Assembly (NCBI GenBank): GCA_003243425.1
Contig: QFQP01000041.1
Location: forward strand, 1-64,000
Reading direction: 5' to 3'
From: Archangium gephyra
GTDB taxonomy: Bacteria; Myxococcota; Myxococcia; Myxococcales; Myxococcaceae
DNA: 64,000 nt
The number at the start of each line of letters is the position of its first letter. Position 1 is the first letter of the stretch. The notes under the pieces were generated by a model. The model was not told the DNA's origin, searched no databases, and was given only the letters and a program-made list of their open reading frames with translations. Shown one piece after another: positions 7,331-16,077 of this stretch. The translations under genes and the position numbers were made by a program.

Positions 7331-9664
7331 TCAGGCCTCCGACGACTGCATGGCGGTGATGGGCGAGACGCGCGTCGCCAGCACCAGCGGGAAGATGATG
7401 GAGAGCACGCTGACCACCAGCGTGACCACGATGGCCGTCACCACCCCGGCCGCCGTCAATTCGGGCCGGAGCACGGGCCCCGAGAAGAAGAAGTACAGCT
7501 CGTCGCGGAACGCGGGAATTCCCGAGCTGTGCAGCCAGCCCACGCCCAGCGCGCCGATGCCCGCGCCGATGAGCCCGAAGGCCAGCGCCAGCATCACCGT
7601 CTCGATGAACACCATGCCGATGACGAAGGTGCGCTGCGCACCGATGGCGCGCATGGTGCCGATGGTGGGCGTGCGCTGCAGCGTGGCGATGGTCATGCCG
7701 ATGGTGACCACGATGAGCGCGAAGAACGCGAAGGCCACCACGATGGCCACGAGCGCCAGCCGGAAGAAGCCGATGATGTTGCCCAGGAACCCGGCGGCCG
7801 AGTTCCAGCTCACCACCCAGGTCTTCGGGCGCGTGTTCTCGAGCAGCGTCTCGACCGTCTTGATCTCGGCGTCGCTCAACTGCGCACGGTCACCCTTGAG
7901 CGCGCTCTTCAAGCCCAGCAGCGCTTCGGCCTCGGGCTTCCAGTCGTTCTTCGCGCGCGACTCTTCGAGCTGCACCACCTGCGTGATGGCCGACGCCAGG
8001 GGGAAGCTGAGCTTGTTGGTGGCCACCAGCGCCTTCGCGGCGTCGAGGCTCGCCTGGTTCACCGGCGGCGCTTCGGTGCCGAGCAGCCGTTCGACCTCCC
8101 GCTGCGTTTCCAGCTGCGCGTAGGGCGAGCCGTCCTTGAGCCACACCGCGGCGTTGAGCACCACGCCGTCGTCGATTTCTTCGAGCGGGAACGTGTCGGC
8201 GAGGCGGCGCGACTTCGCGCTCTGACCACCGGGTAGCTTGTCGTCGAAGGTGGTGGCCGTGGTCTCTTCCACCACGTCGCCATCGCCGCCGAAGAGGTCG
8301 GCTTCGGCGTTCTCGCGCGTGACCTGCTTCGCGTTGGTCTCGGCCTTGAGCGCGTCGAGCTCGGCCTTCTTTTCGGCGGTGAGGTAGCCGTACAGCTCGC
8401 GGAAGGTGACGAGGTCGGTGAGCGCCGCGCTGCCGGCCAGCGGTGACTTCTCGAGGCCGCGGAACTCGAACACGCCGTACACCTTGACCAGCACGGTGTT
8501 CACCGCGCCCGAGCGCCCGAAGGACCGCAGCGTCATCGTGTCGCCCACGCGCACGCGGTACAGCGAGAGCTTCGGAGCCAGCTCCTTGTAGAAGAAGTCG
8601 TAGCGGGCGTTGAAGTTGTCGTCGTCGACGGTGAAGAGCCTGGTGAGCAGCGCGGGCAGCTCGGTGTCATTCACCTTGAGGAAGTCCTGCAGCTTCTTGA
8701 TGACCTCGGTGGTGGCGATGGTGTCGAGCTGCAGCACGATTTCCCGCGTCTGCGCCTGGTTCTCGCGCACGAAGCGCTGGAGCTCCTTGTCTTCGGCGAT
8801 GGTGCGGCCCGATTCTCTGCCTTCACGGATCTTGTCGAGGCGGCGCGCGTTCTTGAGCTTGAGGTACTCCTCGGTGAAGAAGCGCGGCAGCAGAATGCCA
8901 CGATGACCTTCGGGCACCGCGGTGCCTTCGACGATGGTCATGCGGTCGAAGGTCTTCTGGTACGCGGCGAGGTCGGTGCCGATGAAGCGAATGAAGAGCA
9001 GGTCGGCGTCGGTCATCACCGGCGCCAGCTTGTTCTCGAGCACCTCGAGGTGACCCAGCGGGTCGGCGTCGAAGCTGCTCCAGAACTCGTCGGAGCGCGC
9101 GGTGGCCAGCGCGGCCTTCGCCTCGGTGTCGTCGTCGTTCGACAGCTCGCGGCTGCGCTCGATGTCCTTGCTGAGCACTTCGCCCATCTGGCGCACGTGG
9201 CCGATGAGCGAGTTCTTCTGCTTCTCGTATTCCTCGGGCGAGAGCGTGTCTTTCGCGTTCACCAGCGAGCGGAACTTCTCGAGCGTGAGGTCGATGGTGT
9301 TGCCCGAGGCGACCAGCGCCGTCGACGCGCCCATGGGCACCACGCGCTCGACGTTGGGCACGGTGAGGAGCTTCGTCTTGAGCGCCTTGTAGTCGTCGAT
9401 GGGCGTGAGGTCCGAGTCGGTGCCGTCCATCTTCCCGTAGAGCTCGAGCGGGTCTTTCGACTTCGCGCCGTAGACCTGCATGTGCCCGGCGATGGAGCCG
9501 ACGATGGACTTGCTGAGCGCGTCGTCGAGCGTGCCGAACACCGACCCGCCGACGACGAGGAGCGCCGAACCAAAGAGGAGAACCAACCCCACGAACACGT
9601 TCAGCATGCTCGAGAAGATGTTGGCCACTGCGATACGGACGAGGACGATCGCCTTGTTGAGCAT
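7331..9664 (-). CDS. Large FtsX/MacB-type ABC transporter permease
   Basis: A 777-residue permease related to the downstream gene but with a much larger periplasmic region (about residues 45-620). It has one N-terminal helix and three C-terminal helices, with RTPTIGTMRAIGAQRTFV as the coupling segment and ISPITAMQSSEA at the end. The big extracytoplasmic domain contains helical stretches and could form a tall periplasmic structure, as in MacB or lipoprotein exporters. First gene of a likely operon (this gene, second permease, zinc ribbon, cyclophilin). Substrate unknown; lipoprotein release or peptide export are options. Confidence 0.85.
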   Translation of the reverse strand: MLNKAIVLVRIAVANIFSSMLNVFVGLVLLFGSALLVVGGSVFGTLDDALSKSIVGSIAGHMQVYGAKSKDPLELYGKMDGTDSDLTPIDDYKALKTKLLTVPNVERVVPMGASTALVASGNTIDLTLEKFRSLVNAKDTLSPEEYEKQKNSLIGHVRQMGEVLSKDIERSRELSNDDDTEAKAALATARSDEFWSSFDADPLGHLEVLENKLAPVMTDADLLFIRFIGTDLAAYQKTFDRMTIVEGTAVPEGHRGILLPRFFTEEYLKLKNARRLDKIREGRESGRTIAEDKELQRFVRENQAQTREIVLQLDTIATTEVIKKLQDFLKVNDTELPALLTRLFTVDDDNFNARYDFFYKELAPKLSLYRVRVGDTMTLRSFGRSGAVNTVLVKVYGVFEFRGLEKSPLAGSAALTDLVTFRELYGYLTAEKKAELDALKAETNAKQVTRENAEADLFGGDGDVVEETTATTFDDKLPGGQSAKSRRLADTFPLEEIDDGVVLNAAVWLKDGSPYAQLETQREVERLLGTEAPPVNQASLDAAKALVATNKLSFPLASAITQVVQLEESRAKNDWKPEAEALLGLKSALKGDRAQLSDAEIKTVETLLENTRPKTWVVSWNSAAGFLGNIIGFFRLALVAIVVAFAFFALIVVTIGMTIATLQRTPTIGTMRAIGAQRTFVIGMVFIETVMLALAFGLIGAGIGALGVGWLHSSGIPAFRDELYFFFSGPVLRPELTAAGVVTAIVVTLVVSVLSIIFPLVLATRVSPITAMQSSEA

Positions 9665-9883
9665 GGCGGGGCACGGCGTAGTCGAGTTCGCCGTGCGCCG
9701 CGAGGAGCGATTCAGGCTTCGACGAAGCCGTCACGCACAGGTGAGGCGTCGGTGATTCCGCGCCGACCTCCGCAGGGAACCTTCAACGCGGAAGTTGAAG
9801 AGTTCTTCGATGGCACGACGTGCGGTGCACTCGGCAGTCTGTGCGGCGACCGCGTCGGTTCGTCGCGCTACCGGAAGGTGCCC

Positions 9884-10471
9884 ATGCTCGTGGCCGTGCT
9901 CGTCGTCGTTCTCAACGCAGGGCCTGCGACCCGCTACGAAGAAGTGGCGAGGCTCGCCGAGGCCGCGAAGACCGCCGAGGCCTGTGCCCTTTCGGCGACG
10001 CGCGCGACCGTGGTGAAGCGGCTCGCCGCGGTGGTGAAAGAAGACGTGAAGTGGTTGGCGAAGGCAGAGGCCGACGCGGCCTTCGATGGCGTGAGAGACA
10101 CGCTGGCGTACCAGCGGCTCCGCGGCCTCTCGCCCCATCGCGACGCCGACGTGCCCGAGTTGCTGGTGCGGCTCTCGTTCGTCTCCGAGGCGCGCGACGC
10201 GTTCGGCCCGAAGACGTCGCTGCGACTTCATGCCGACGGCACGGCTGACTACCAGCGGCTGGTGAGCAGCCAGTGCGACGTCATTCAGCACCCGCAGCAG
10301 GGCACGTGGACGCGTGAAGGCCGCACCGTGACGGTGACGTTGCTGAAGCCGGTGGAGAACGTGACGACCTTCAAGGCGCGGTTCGGTGCCGACGGGCGGT
10401 TGATCCTCGAGGCGTCCGACGACCCGCAGTGGGTCCTCTCGACGGATCGACACGAGTGCGAGCCGCGGTAG
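9884..10471 (+). CDS. Hypothetical exported protein
   Basis: About 195 residues from the ATG at 9884, which opens into a short hydrophobic signal (MLVAVLVVVLNAGPA). A helical, Lys/Ala-rich first half (residues 20-90) precedes a beta-rich second half with GTWTREGRTVTVTLLKP, a pattern seen in lipocalin-like or copper-resistance-like barrel domains. No family could be named. Divergent from the permease operon; convergent with the isocitrate dehydrogenase gene. Confidence 0.65.
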   Translation: MLVAVLVVVLNAGPATRYEEVARLAEAAKTAEACALSATRATVVKRLAAVVKEDVKWLAKAEADAAFDGVRDTLAYQRLRGLSPHRDADVPELLVRLSFVSEARDAFGPKTSLRLHADGTADYQRLVSSQCDVIQHPQQGTWTREGRTVTVTLLKPVENVTTFKARFGADGRLILEASDDPQWVLSTDRHECEPR

Positions 10472-10492
10472 CCGCTGCGGATGCCGGAAATG

Positions 10493-10524
10493 AAAAGGGC
10501 GGCACGCTGATCAGCGCACCGCCC
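10493..10524 (-). terminator. Rho-independent terminator of the isocitrate dehydrogenase gene
   Basis: Hairpin with outer arms GGGCGG (10497-10502) and CCGCCC (10519-10524) and an inner palindrome CGCTGATCAGCG, separated by a CA/CA mismatch. On the minus strand it is followed by TTTT, 23 bp beyond the stop of the dehydrogenase gene. Confidence 0.7.
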
Positions 10525-10546
10525 CGAAATTGATCAGCGGCTCAAC

Positions 10547-11563
10547 TCACTCCAGCGCGTCGATGACCGCCTGCGTGAAGTCAGCCGTGCTCGCCGTGCC
10601 GCCGAGGTCGCCGGTCTTCACCTTGCCTTCGGTGGTGACCTTGAAGAGCGCCTTCTCGAGGCGGGTGGCGTGCTCCATCATGTTGAGGTGGTTGAGCATC
10701 ATCACCGCCGACAGCAGCAGCGCCGTGGGGTTGGCCTTGCCCTGACCGGCGATGTCGGGCGCCGTGCCGTGCACCGCTTCGAAGACCGCCGACTCAGCGC
10801 CGATGTTCGCGCCGGGCACCACGCCCAGGCCGCCCACCAGACCGCTGCACAGGTCCGAGAGGATGTCGCCGTAGAGGTTCTCCATCACCATCACGTCGAA
10901 CTTCTCGGGGAAGCGCACCAGCTGCATGCACGCGTTGTCGACGATGACCTCTTCGCCCTGAATCTCGGGGTACTTGAGCGAGACCTTGCGGAAGCAGTCG
11001 AGGAACAGACCGTCCGACAGCTTCATGATGTTCGCCTTGTGCACCGCGCTGACCTTCTTGCGGCCGTGCTTGCGCGCGTACTCGAAGGCGAACTCGCAGA
11101 TGCGGGTCGAGGCCTTCTCGGTGATGATCTTCAGCGACTCGACGACGCCCGGCACCACGATGTGCTCGATGCCCGCGTAGAGGTCTTCGGTGTTCTCACG
11201 CACCACCACGAGGTCGATGTTCTCGTAGCGCGTCTTCACGCCCGGCACCGACTTCACGGGGCGCAGCGACGCGTAGAGGTCGAGGCGCTTGCGCAGCCCC
11301 ACGTTGGCCGAGCTCTGACCGACGCCCACGCCGGTCGCCGTCGGGCCCTTGAGGCCGATGCCCGTCTTGCGAATCGCGTCGATGGTGGCGTCGGGGAGGT
11401 TGGTGCCGTGCTTGTGCGTGGCCGAGGTGCCGGCCTCCGCGTACTCGAATTCCAACGGCGCCTTGAGGGCCTCGAGAATCTTTCGCGTGGCATCCATCAC
11501 TTCCGGACCGATGCCGTCGCCGTTGATCAGAGTCACCTTCCGCGTCGCTGCTTGAGTCGTCAT
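10547..11563 (-). CDS. NAD-dependent isocitrate dehydrogenase family protein
   Basis: A 338-residue beta-decarboxylating dehydrogenase. GDGIGPEV near the N-terminus, the substrate loop SSANVGLRKRLDLYASLRP, RENTEDLYAG, the metal-binding NLYGDILSDL and HGTAPDIAGQGKANP are all present. RENTEDLYAG and the length fit NAD-dependent isocitrate dehydrogenase, which makes 2-oxoglutarate from isocitrate in the TCA cycle; isopropylmalate or homoisocitrate dehydrogenase is less likely. Single gene with its own terminator. Start at 11563 (MTTQAATRKVTLINGDG) fits the family length. Confidence 0.9.
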   Translation of the reverse strand: MTTQAATRKVTLINGDGIGPEVMDATRKILEALKAPLEFEYAEAGTSATHKHGTNLPDATIDAIRKTGIGLKGPTATGVGVGQSSANVGLRKRLDLYASLRPVKSVPGVKTRYENIDLVVVRENTEDLYAGIEHIVVPGVVESLKIITEKASTRICEFAFEYARKHGRKKVSAVHKANIMKLSDGLFLDCFRKVSLKYPEIQGEEVIVDNACMQLVRFPEKFDVMVMENLYGDILSDLCSGLVGGLGVVPGANIGAESAVFEAVHGTAPDIAGQGKANPTALLLSAVMMLNHLNMMEHATRLEKALFKVTTEGKVKTGDLGGTASTADFTQAVIDALE

Positions 11564-11639
11564 GGTGCGCGCGAAATAGCGGCACCGCTCCCGCGAGTCG
11601 AGGTCGTTTCACGGCGGAAAACAGCCTGAAGAAACGGTG

Positions 11640-12071
11640 TCAGAAGTTGGTCAGGCGCACGCCGACGCCAAGCTGCCCGGCGACGATGGGCGAGATGGTG
11701 AGCTGCCAGCCCACAGGCGGCGCGCTGGTCTCGTCGAGCAGCAGCCGCTTGAGCGCCACCGCCGTGCCGATGAGCTGGAGCGCCCCGCTGGTGATGAGCA
11801 TCGCCTGGTCGTAGCCGCGCGAGTCGGCCGCCATCACCCACGCACCCACCACCGGCGTGGCGTTGAGCATCGGGTCCCACTTGAGGGTCTCGTTGCCGAC
11901 GAGGAAGGTGCCGCGCGCGTTGGAGAGCGCCACCATCATCTGCTCGCGGGTCTGCGGCACGTACCAGCCCGAGCCCACCAGCGCGCCCACGTCGAGCTTC
12001 GCGTCGAACGACGAGGTCGTCTTCGTCGGCGCGGCGGCGAGGACAGTGGCGAGGGCGACGGCGGTGAGCAT
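11640..12071 (-). CDS. Hypothetical small membrane protein
   Basis: About 143 residues from the ATG at 12071, which gives a signal peptide (MLTAVALATVLAAAPTK). Hydrophobic segments in the middle (AMLITSGALQLIGTAVAL) and a C-terminus with alternating Gly and hydrophobic residues. This looks like a small membrane or outer-membrane protein; such GWQLTISPIVAGQLGVGV tails occur in myxobacterial beta-rich proteins. Divergent from the MYXO-CTERM gene, with two palindromes in the shared promoter region. Confidence 0.6.
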   Translation of the reverse strand: MLTAVALATVLAAAPTKTTSSFDAKLDVGALVGSGWYVPQTREQMMVALSNARGTFLVGNETLKWDPMLNATPVVGAWVMAADSRGYDQAMLITSGALQLIGTAVALKRLLLDETSAPPVGWQLTISPIVAGQLGVGVRLTNF

Positions 12072-12140
12072 GGGCAGGCGTTCAGCGAAGCGTGTGCCAG
12101 CGTGTAACCGATTGAGTTCACGGGCCATTCCGCGAACGGG

Positions 12141-12187
12141 GTGTGAAGCGGCTTTCACACGTCTCGTGAGTTGCTGCACGCGTGCAG
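12141..12187. promoter_or_regulatory. Two palindromes in a divergent promoter
   Basis: GTGTGAA (12141-12147) and TTCACAC (12154-12160) form a perfect inverted repeat with a 6-bp gap. Fourteen bp further is the perfect palindrome CTGCACGCGTGCAG (12174-12187). Both lie between the divergent genes at 12071 and 12236 and look like operator sites. The TGTGA/TCACA halves resemble a CRP/FNR-family site, but their spacing is 8 rather than 6. Confidence 0.45.
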
Positions 12188-12235
12188 GACGATCACGGTG
12201 CGCGGTTTGAACACACGGTGCGCACGCACTGGAGC

Positions 12236-13014
12236 GTGAGGATTGTGGCGGTCGGCGTGGTCTGGGCGGGTTCGGCGTGGGCCGAGAGCTATTGGCCGGC
12301 ATTGCAGTCTGTGGCGCCGGCGCCGGGTCGAACGGTGCCGCAAATGCGCCAGCGTTCATCGGGGGCAATGACCCTGAATGCACCTTCGTCGAGGGCGGCT
12401 CGACGCTCACCCGTCGGGCGCTTGATGGAGGTGTCGAAGCGCTCAACCGTATCGACGCTGGCAGGTACTACTGCGTGGCGCTGTACGAGCCCGGTCCGCT
12501 CGTCGTCGGTGAGCGCTTCTTTCTCGGCGATGGCGGCGTACCGGTTGAAGTGACGCCGCCCGCTCCGATGCCCACGACGACGGGCACGCTCGCGTTTGGC
12601 CCGGAGCAGTGGGGCGGCAGCAGCGCGTCGCGCGAGGTGTTCTTGCGACTGTCGCCAGAAGCCGAAGCGTGGCGCGCCGTGAGCCGCGTCGATGTTTCTG
12701 CGTCGGTCTATTCGCCCGAGACCGGTGAGCAGACGATCCTCGGTCGCTTCCCTGCGATGTTCGGGCTCGGCGACGACACCGAACTCGGCGTTCATCTCGG
12801 GCGCATCGCTCACGATTGCGCGAAGGCAGGTGGAAGACGCTCGCTTCCAATCGGCGCACGACTCGAAGTGGCCGGCGGTCCGCGAGTCGAATCGACGGGC
12901 ACGACGCTGATCATCGATTGCGCTGATCAACCAGCCGGGTGTTCCACGGCTCCAGTGACGTTGCTCGCGGCGCTCTCGCTGTTGCTGCGCCGACGGTGGA
13001 AACTGGGCGAATGA
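12236..13014 (+). pseudogene. MYXO-CTERM surface protein gene with one-base deletion
   Basis: From the GTG at 12236 a clean signal peptide is read (VRIVAVGVVWAGSAWA), followed by SVAPAPGRTVP. At 12340/12341 one base is missing: restoring a G would give V-P-A-N-A-P-A-F-I and continue into the frame that stays open to 13014. That frame encodes a beta-rich ectodomain and ends GCSTAPVTLLAALSLLLRRR, a MYXO-CTERM sorting tail (Cys, membrane helix, Arg cluster). As written, only a GTG at 12277 without a signal peptide would give the second frame. Either a true frameshift or a sequence error. Its stop overlaps the ATG of the next gene, so the two are co-transcribed. Confidence 0.6.
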
Positions 13015-13403
13015 TGCCCGCTCTTCACGGCGACGAGTGGCGAGGCGTGCTGAGCGATGACTGGCACGTCGAAGAGCCGTCCTGGAATGACGTGAAGCAG
13101 GCCATCGAGCGTCTCGATGCAAAAACGTTCACGATCGTGACGATTCAAGGGCCAGGCGAGCAGCACCTCGCAGTCGGCGGTGGTGTCGGCCGGTACGTCG
13201 TCTACGCGACGTTCGACAACTGCGAATTCTGGAACCTGGTGGCCGCGACTGAGAGTGACAGCGCCGTGCTGCTGAACGTGGGCGGCCAGGAAGGTGACTA
13301 CGCCGCGTCGCAGATCGTCGATCTGGATCGAGTTCAGCTGGCCGCCCGCGCGTTTTTCGAGCGACTTCAACTGGAGCCCAGCCTTCGATGGGAGAAGCAG
13401 TGA
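13011..13403 (+). CDS. Imm1-like immunity protein
   Basis: A 130-residue cytosolic protein. The pattern LAVGGGVGRYVVYATFD, then FWNL, then VGGQEGDYAASQIVDL and a final LEPSLRW resembles the Imm1 family of immunity proteins from polymorphic toxin systems, which bind and neutralise a cognate toxin. The ATG overlaps the stop of the MYXO-CTERM gene (ATGA). A second immunity-like gene follows 31 bp downstream. No toxin gene is recognisable nearby. Family assignment is from memory of the motif, not from a search. Confidence 0.6.
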   Translation: MMPALHGDEWRGVLSDDWHVEEPSWNDVKQAIERLDAKTFTIVTIQGPGEQHLAVGGGVGRYVVYATFDNCEFWNLVAATESDSAVLLNVGGQEGDYAASQIVDLDRVQLAARAFFERLQLEPSLRWEKQ

Positions 13404-13434
13404 ACGCGGCTGGATACGAACGTCGGAGCAACGC

Positions 13435-13890
13435 GTGACCGTCTCGATAGATGGGTTTCTGAGCACTGAGGATTTGGCGCGCGTGGAGGCCGAGACGGGG
13501 CTGAAAGTTCCGTCGTCGCTGGCCGCGTTGCTCACGTCTCAGCCTCTTATTGGCCTGACGTTCCGACTCACCACCGATGCCGATGAATCGGAGCTCGGTG
13601 CTGAGTTTCGTTGGATGACGGCAGATCAGATGATCGACGAGGCGACCGCTGCATACCCGGGCATCGTGGCCGTGACCCGTGGCCTTCTCCCTGTCGGCAT
13701 CTGCCTCGAGGGCTCTGGAGACCCGTACTTTGTCCGTTTGGAAGACGGCGCTCTCGTCCGCGTTCCCCACGACGCGGTACGTGGCAACGACCTGAACATG
13801 AGCCGGGTGGAGAAGGTTTCGGCGTCGATCGAACACTTGATGGCCGTCGCGGAAATCTCCGGTCTGACCTCCCGAGCCGCTCTCAGTTGA
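13435..13890 (+). CDS. SMI1/KNR4 (SUKH)-like protein
   Basis: A 151-residue protein starting at the GTG at 13435. LKVPSSLAALL near the N-terminus and GSGDPYFVRLEDGALVRVPH in the second half resemble SUKH-superfamily (SMI1/KNR4) proteins, many of which are immunity proteins against contact-dependent or secreted toxins. No signal peptide or membrane segment. Its place behind an Imm1-like gene supports an immunity role, though SUKH proteins also have other functions. About 180 bp without a gene follow. Confidence 0.5.
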   Translation: MTVSIDGFLSTEDLARVEAETGLKVPSSLAALLTSQPLIGLTFRLTTDADESELGAEFRWMTADQMIDEATAAYPGIVAVTRGLLPVGICLEGSGDPYFVRLEDGALVRVPHDAVRGNDLNMSRVEKVSASIEHLMAVAEISGLTSRAALS

Positions 13891-14069
13891 CGACTCAGTC
13901 AGGCGCTGAGGTCTGAGCTGGACAGATACGAGTAGCAGGTGAATGTGCTGCCAAGTGCGTGTTGTCAGCGTGTCTGGTTCTGTGTGCCAGAGGCGTGATG
14001 TCCCGACCGACTTGAACGCTCGGGGGGGCTGTCAAGCCGTCGCGCGCGGGGTTACCTTTCCGAACCGCC

Positions 14070-15323
14070 GTGGAGCTTCAGCGCATTCGAGAAAAAGTCT
14101 GGAACGGAGAAGTCCTCTCCGACTCCGAATTGTCGACCCTTCAGCGCGCCGCAGTGCAGGACGGAGGGCCGGTCCTCCGCACCACCGTCGCGCAGGCGCT
14201 CATCAACGCCGACGCCATCACCCAGGCGCTCCCGATTCTCGAAGCCGTACGCCGCGACTACCCACGTGACGCGCAGGTGCACCTCGCGCTCGGCCGAGCG
14301 CTCATCAGCATCGAAAAGTGGACCGAAGCCGAAGCCCCGCTTCGTCAGGCGCTCACCATCAACCCCGGCGACCCCGAACCCATGAAGGCGCTGGCCACCA
14401 TCGCCTTGCGCCGCGCCGAGTGGAACCTCGCCCGCGCCATGGTGCAGGACGTGCTCCGCATCGACCCGCTCGATGAAGAAGCCCAGTTCCTCTGGAGCGA
14501 GTTTCAACGCCTCGCGCCCGCTGAGCTCACTTCCGGCCCCACGGTCGACGAATTCACGCGCGCGCTCATCGAACGGCTCAAGGCGCAGTCGACGCCACAC
14601 GTCGTCGCCAAGGGCCAACTCGCGATCCGCCTTGGGCGCGGTGGCGTGGCGCGGTTCGACCTCGACGCGCTCTTCCGCGAATCGATTCGGCTCGGTCGCG
14701 ACGTCGGTGAAAGCGCCGAGCTCGTCGCGCGAGACCTCGCCGAACGTTCCCTCGGGCTCCCCGCGGGGCGTCTGCAGTTGTTGGCGAAGGTGCTCCCGGT
14801 GGTGCGCGACTCTTCTTTCCTCGAGCGCGGTCAGGGCCTCGTGCGCCGTGAAGGGCCGTCGGGGCTGTGGTTCTTCTACGCCGTCGAGAACCCCGAAGTG
14901 CTGCTCTACGTGCCCGAGGGGCTGGTCGCCGCGCACCGCATCTCGATGGAGCAGCTCGACGAAGCCGCGTGGAAGAACCTCGAAGCGCGTGGCGCCGACG
15001 TGCGCGCGCTCGAGCTCGAGCAGGGCGCGTTGCGACTGTCGGCCACGCCCACCGGCCTGTGGGCGCTCGCGCACGGTGACGGTCACGACGCCGCGCGCCT
15101 GCTGACGGTCTCGCATCAGGCCGCCATCGAGAAGGCTGCGGGGCGGGGGCCGTTGCGCGTGTACCTCGGCCTGCGCGAGCTGGTGTTGTTCTGCCGTGAA
15201 GACGACGCCACCTCGGTGAAGAAGCTCGAAGGCCTCGACGCCGCGCGCGAAGGCATCGTCGGCGCGTGGCGCTTGCTCGACGGAAAGCTCACCGCCGTCC
15301 CGGAGTGGGATTTCGAAGGCTGA
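14070..15323 (+). CDS. TPR protein with DUF1444-like C-terminal region
   Basis: A 417-residue soluble protein with a GTG start (VELQRIREKVW). Residues 30-150 contain about three TPR-like helical hairpins (e.g. AQVHLALGRALISIEKWTEA), a protein-interaction scaffold. Residues 165-417 form a separate alpha/beta region with DFEG at the end; the layout resembles the DUF1444 family, but this is tentative. No signal peptide. The coiled-coil gene follows 21 bp downstream on the same strand, so they may be co-transcribed. Role unknown. Confidence 0.65.
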   Translation: MELQRIREKVWNGEVLSDSELSTLQRAAVQDGGPVLRTTVAQALINADAITQALPILEAVRRDYPRDAQVHLALGRALISIEKWTEAEAPLRQALTINPGDPEPMKALATIALRRAEWNLARAMVQDVLRIDPLDEEAQFLWSEFQRLAPAELTSGPTVDEFTRALIERLKAQSTPHVVAKGQLAIRLGRGGVARFDLDALFRESIRLGRDVGESAELVARDLAERSLGLPAGRLQLLAKVLPVVRDSSFLERGQGLVRREGPSGLWFFYAVENPEVLLYVPEGLVAAHRISMEQLDEAAWKNLEARGADVRALELEQGALRLSATPTGLWALAHGDGHDAARLLTVSHQAAIEKAAGRGPLRVYLGLRELVLFCREDDATSVKKLEGLDAAREGIVGAWRLLDGKLTAVPEWDFEG

Positions 15324-15344
15324 CGCGGGTGTTATGGCGGTGCC

Positions 15345-15863
15345 ATGACTGCCCTGCTCGCTCTGCTCCTCGCTGCCGCGCCAGATGCCGGTGTCCCTGT
15401 CGTCGTGGCCCGCGATGGTGGCGTGGCGCTCGCGCCGGCCGACACGAAGAAGGCGACCTCAGGGGGCTCCGAAGTCGAGAAGCTGAAGAAGGACGTCGCC
15501 GAGCTGCGCAGCAAGGTGAGCGACCTCGAGAGCAAGCACGCCGAGGAAGTCGGCAAGTTGAACAAGCGGCTCGAGAAGATGCAGTCGTGGATGGACGCGG
15601 AAGACGAGCGCCGGGAGACCGAGGTGCGTGATGCCGAGCGTCGCCGCGCCAACGCCGCCGAGGTTCAGAACACGTTGAACGTGGCGCTCACGCAGCTGTC
15701 GACGGGCAACGTGAACAACCTCGAGAAGTGGCTGCGCAGCGCCGAGGGCATCGCCACGCCCGACGCAGCGAAGTGGATCGCGGTGGCGCGGCAGGCGATT
15801 TCACAGAACGACCTGGTGTCGGCGCGGCAGGCGCTGGTGCTGGCCATCTCCAGCACGCAGTGA
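15345..15863 (+). CDS. Exported coiled-coil protein
   Basis: A 172-residue protein with a signal peptide (MTALLALLLAAAPDAG), an acidic linker, then a long heptad-rich coiled coil (about residues 43-110) and a helical C-terminal domain of TPR-like character (LSTGNVNNLEKWLRSAEG). Probably periplasmic. Its stop abuts the stop of a convergent small membrane protein gene. No family recognised. Confidence 0.7.
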   Translation: MTALLALLLAAAPDAGVPVVVARDGGVALAPADTKKATSGGSEVEKLKKDVAELRSKVSDLESKHAEEVGKLNKRLEKMQSWMDAEDERRETEVRDAERRRANAAEVQNTLNVALTQLSTGNVNNLEKWLRSAEGIATPDAAKWIAVARQAISQNDLVSARQALVLAISSTQ

Positions 15864-15864
15864 C

Positions 15865-16065
15865 TCACTCCTGCGGCGTGGCCTTCTCGAGCGCGCGCCT
15901 GGCTGCTTCTTCCTGCTCCTTCTCGATGCGGTTGGCCGCGTTCTGCACGTTCTCGAGCCGCTTCTTCGGCGAGTTCTCTTCGGTCGGCGCGCGCCCGCCG
16001 TACATCGAGCGGTAACCGAGGTACCCAACGATGGCCAGACCGAGAGCGAGCACGACGAAGCGCAT
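15865..16065 (-). CDS. Small single-pass membrane protein
   Basis: A 66-residue protein: one N-terminal hydrophobic helix (FVVLALGLAIVGYLGYRSM) followed by a charged, helical tail rich in Glu, Lys and Arg. It lies 12 bp downstream of the large EF-hand membrane protein gene on the same strand, so it is probably in its operon and could be a small subunit. No family recognised. Confidence 0.65.
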   Translation of the reverse strand: MRFVVLALGLAIVGYLGYRSMYGGRAPTEENSPKKRLENVQNAANRIEKEQEEAARRALEKATPQE

Positions 16066-16077
16066 GGTGACCTGAGC

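Noticed and set aside
12141..12160. CRP/FNR binding site
   Set aside because: The halves TGTGA/TCACA are right, but the spacer is 8 bp instead of 6.
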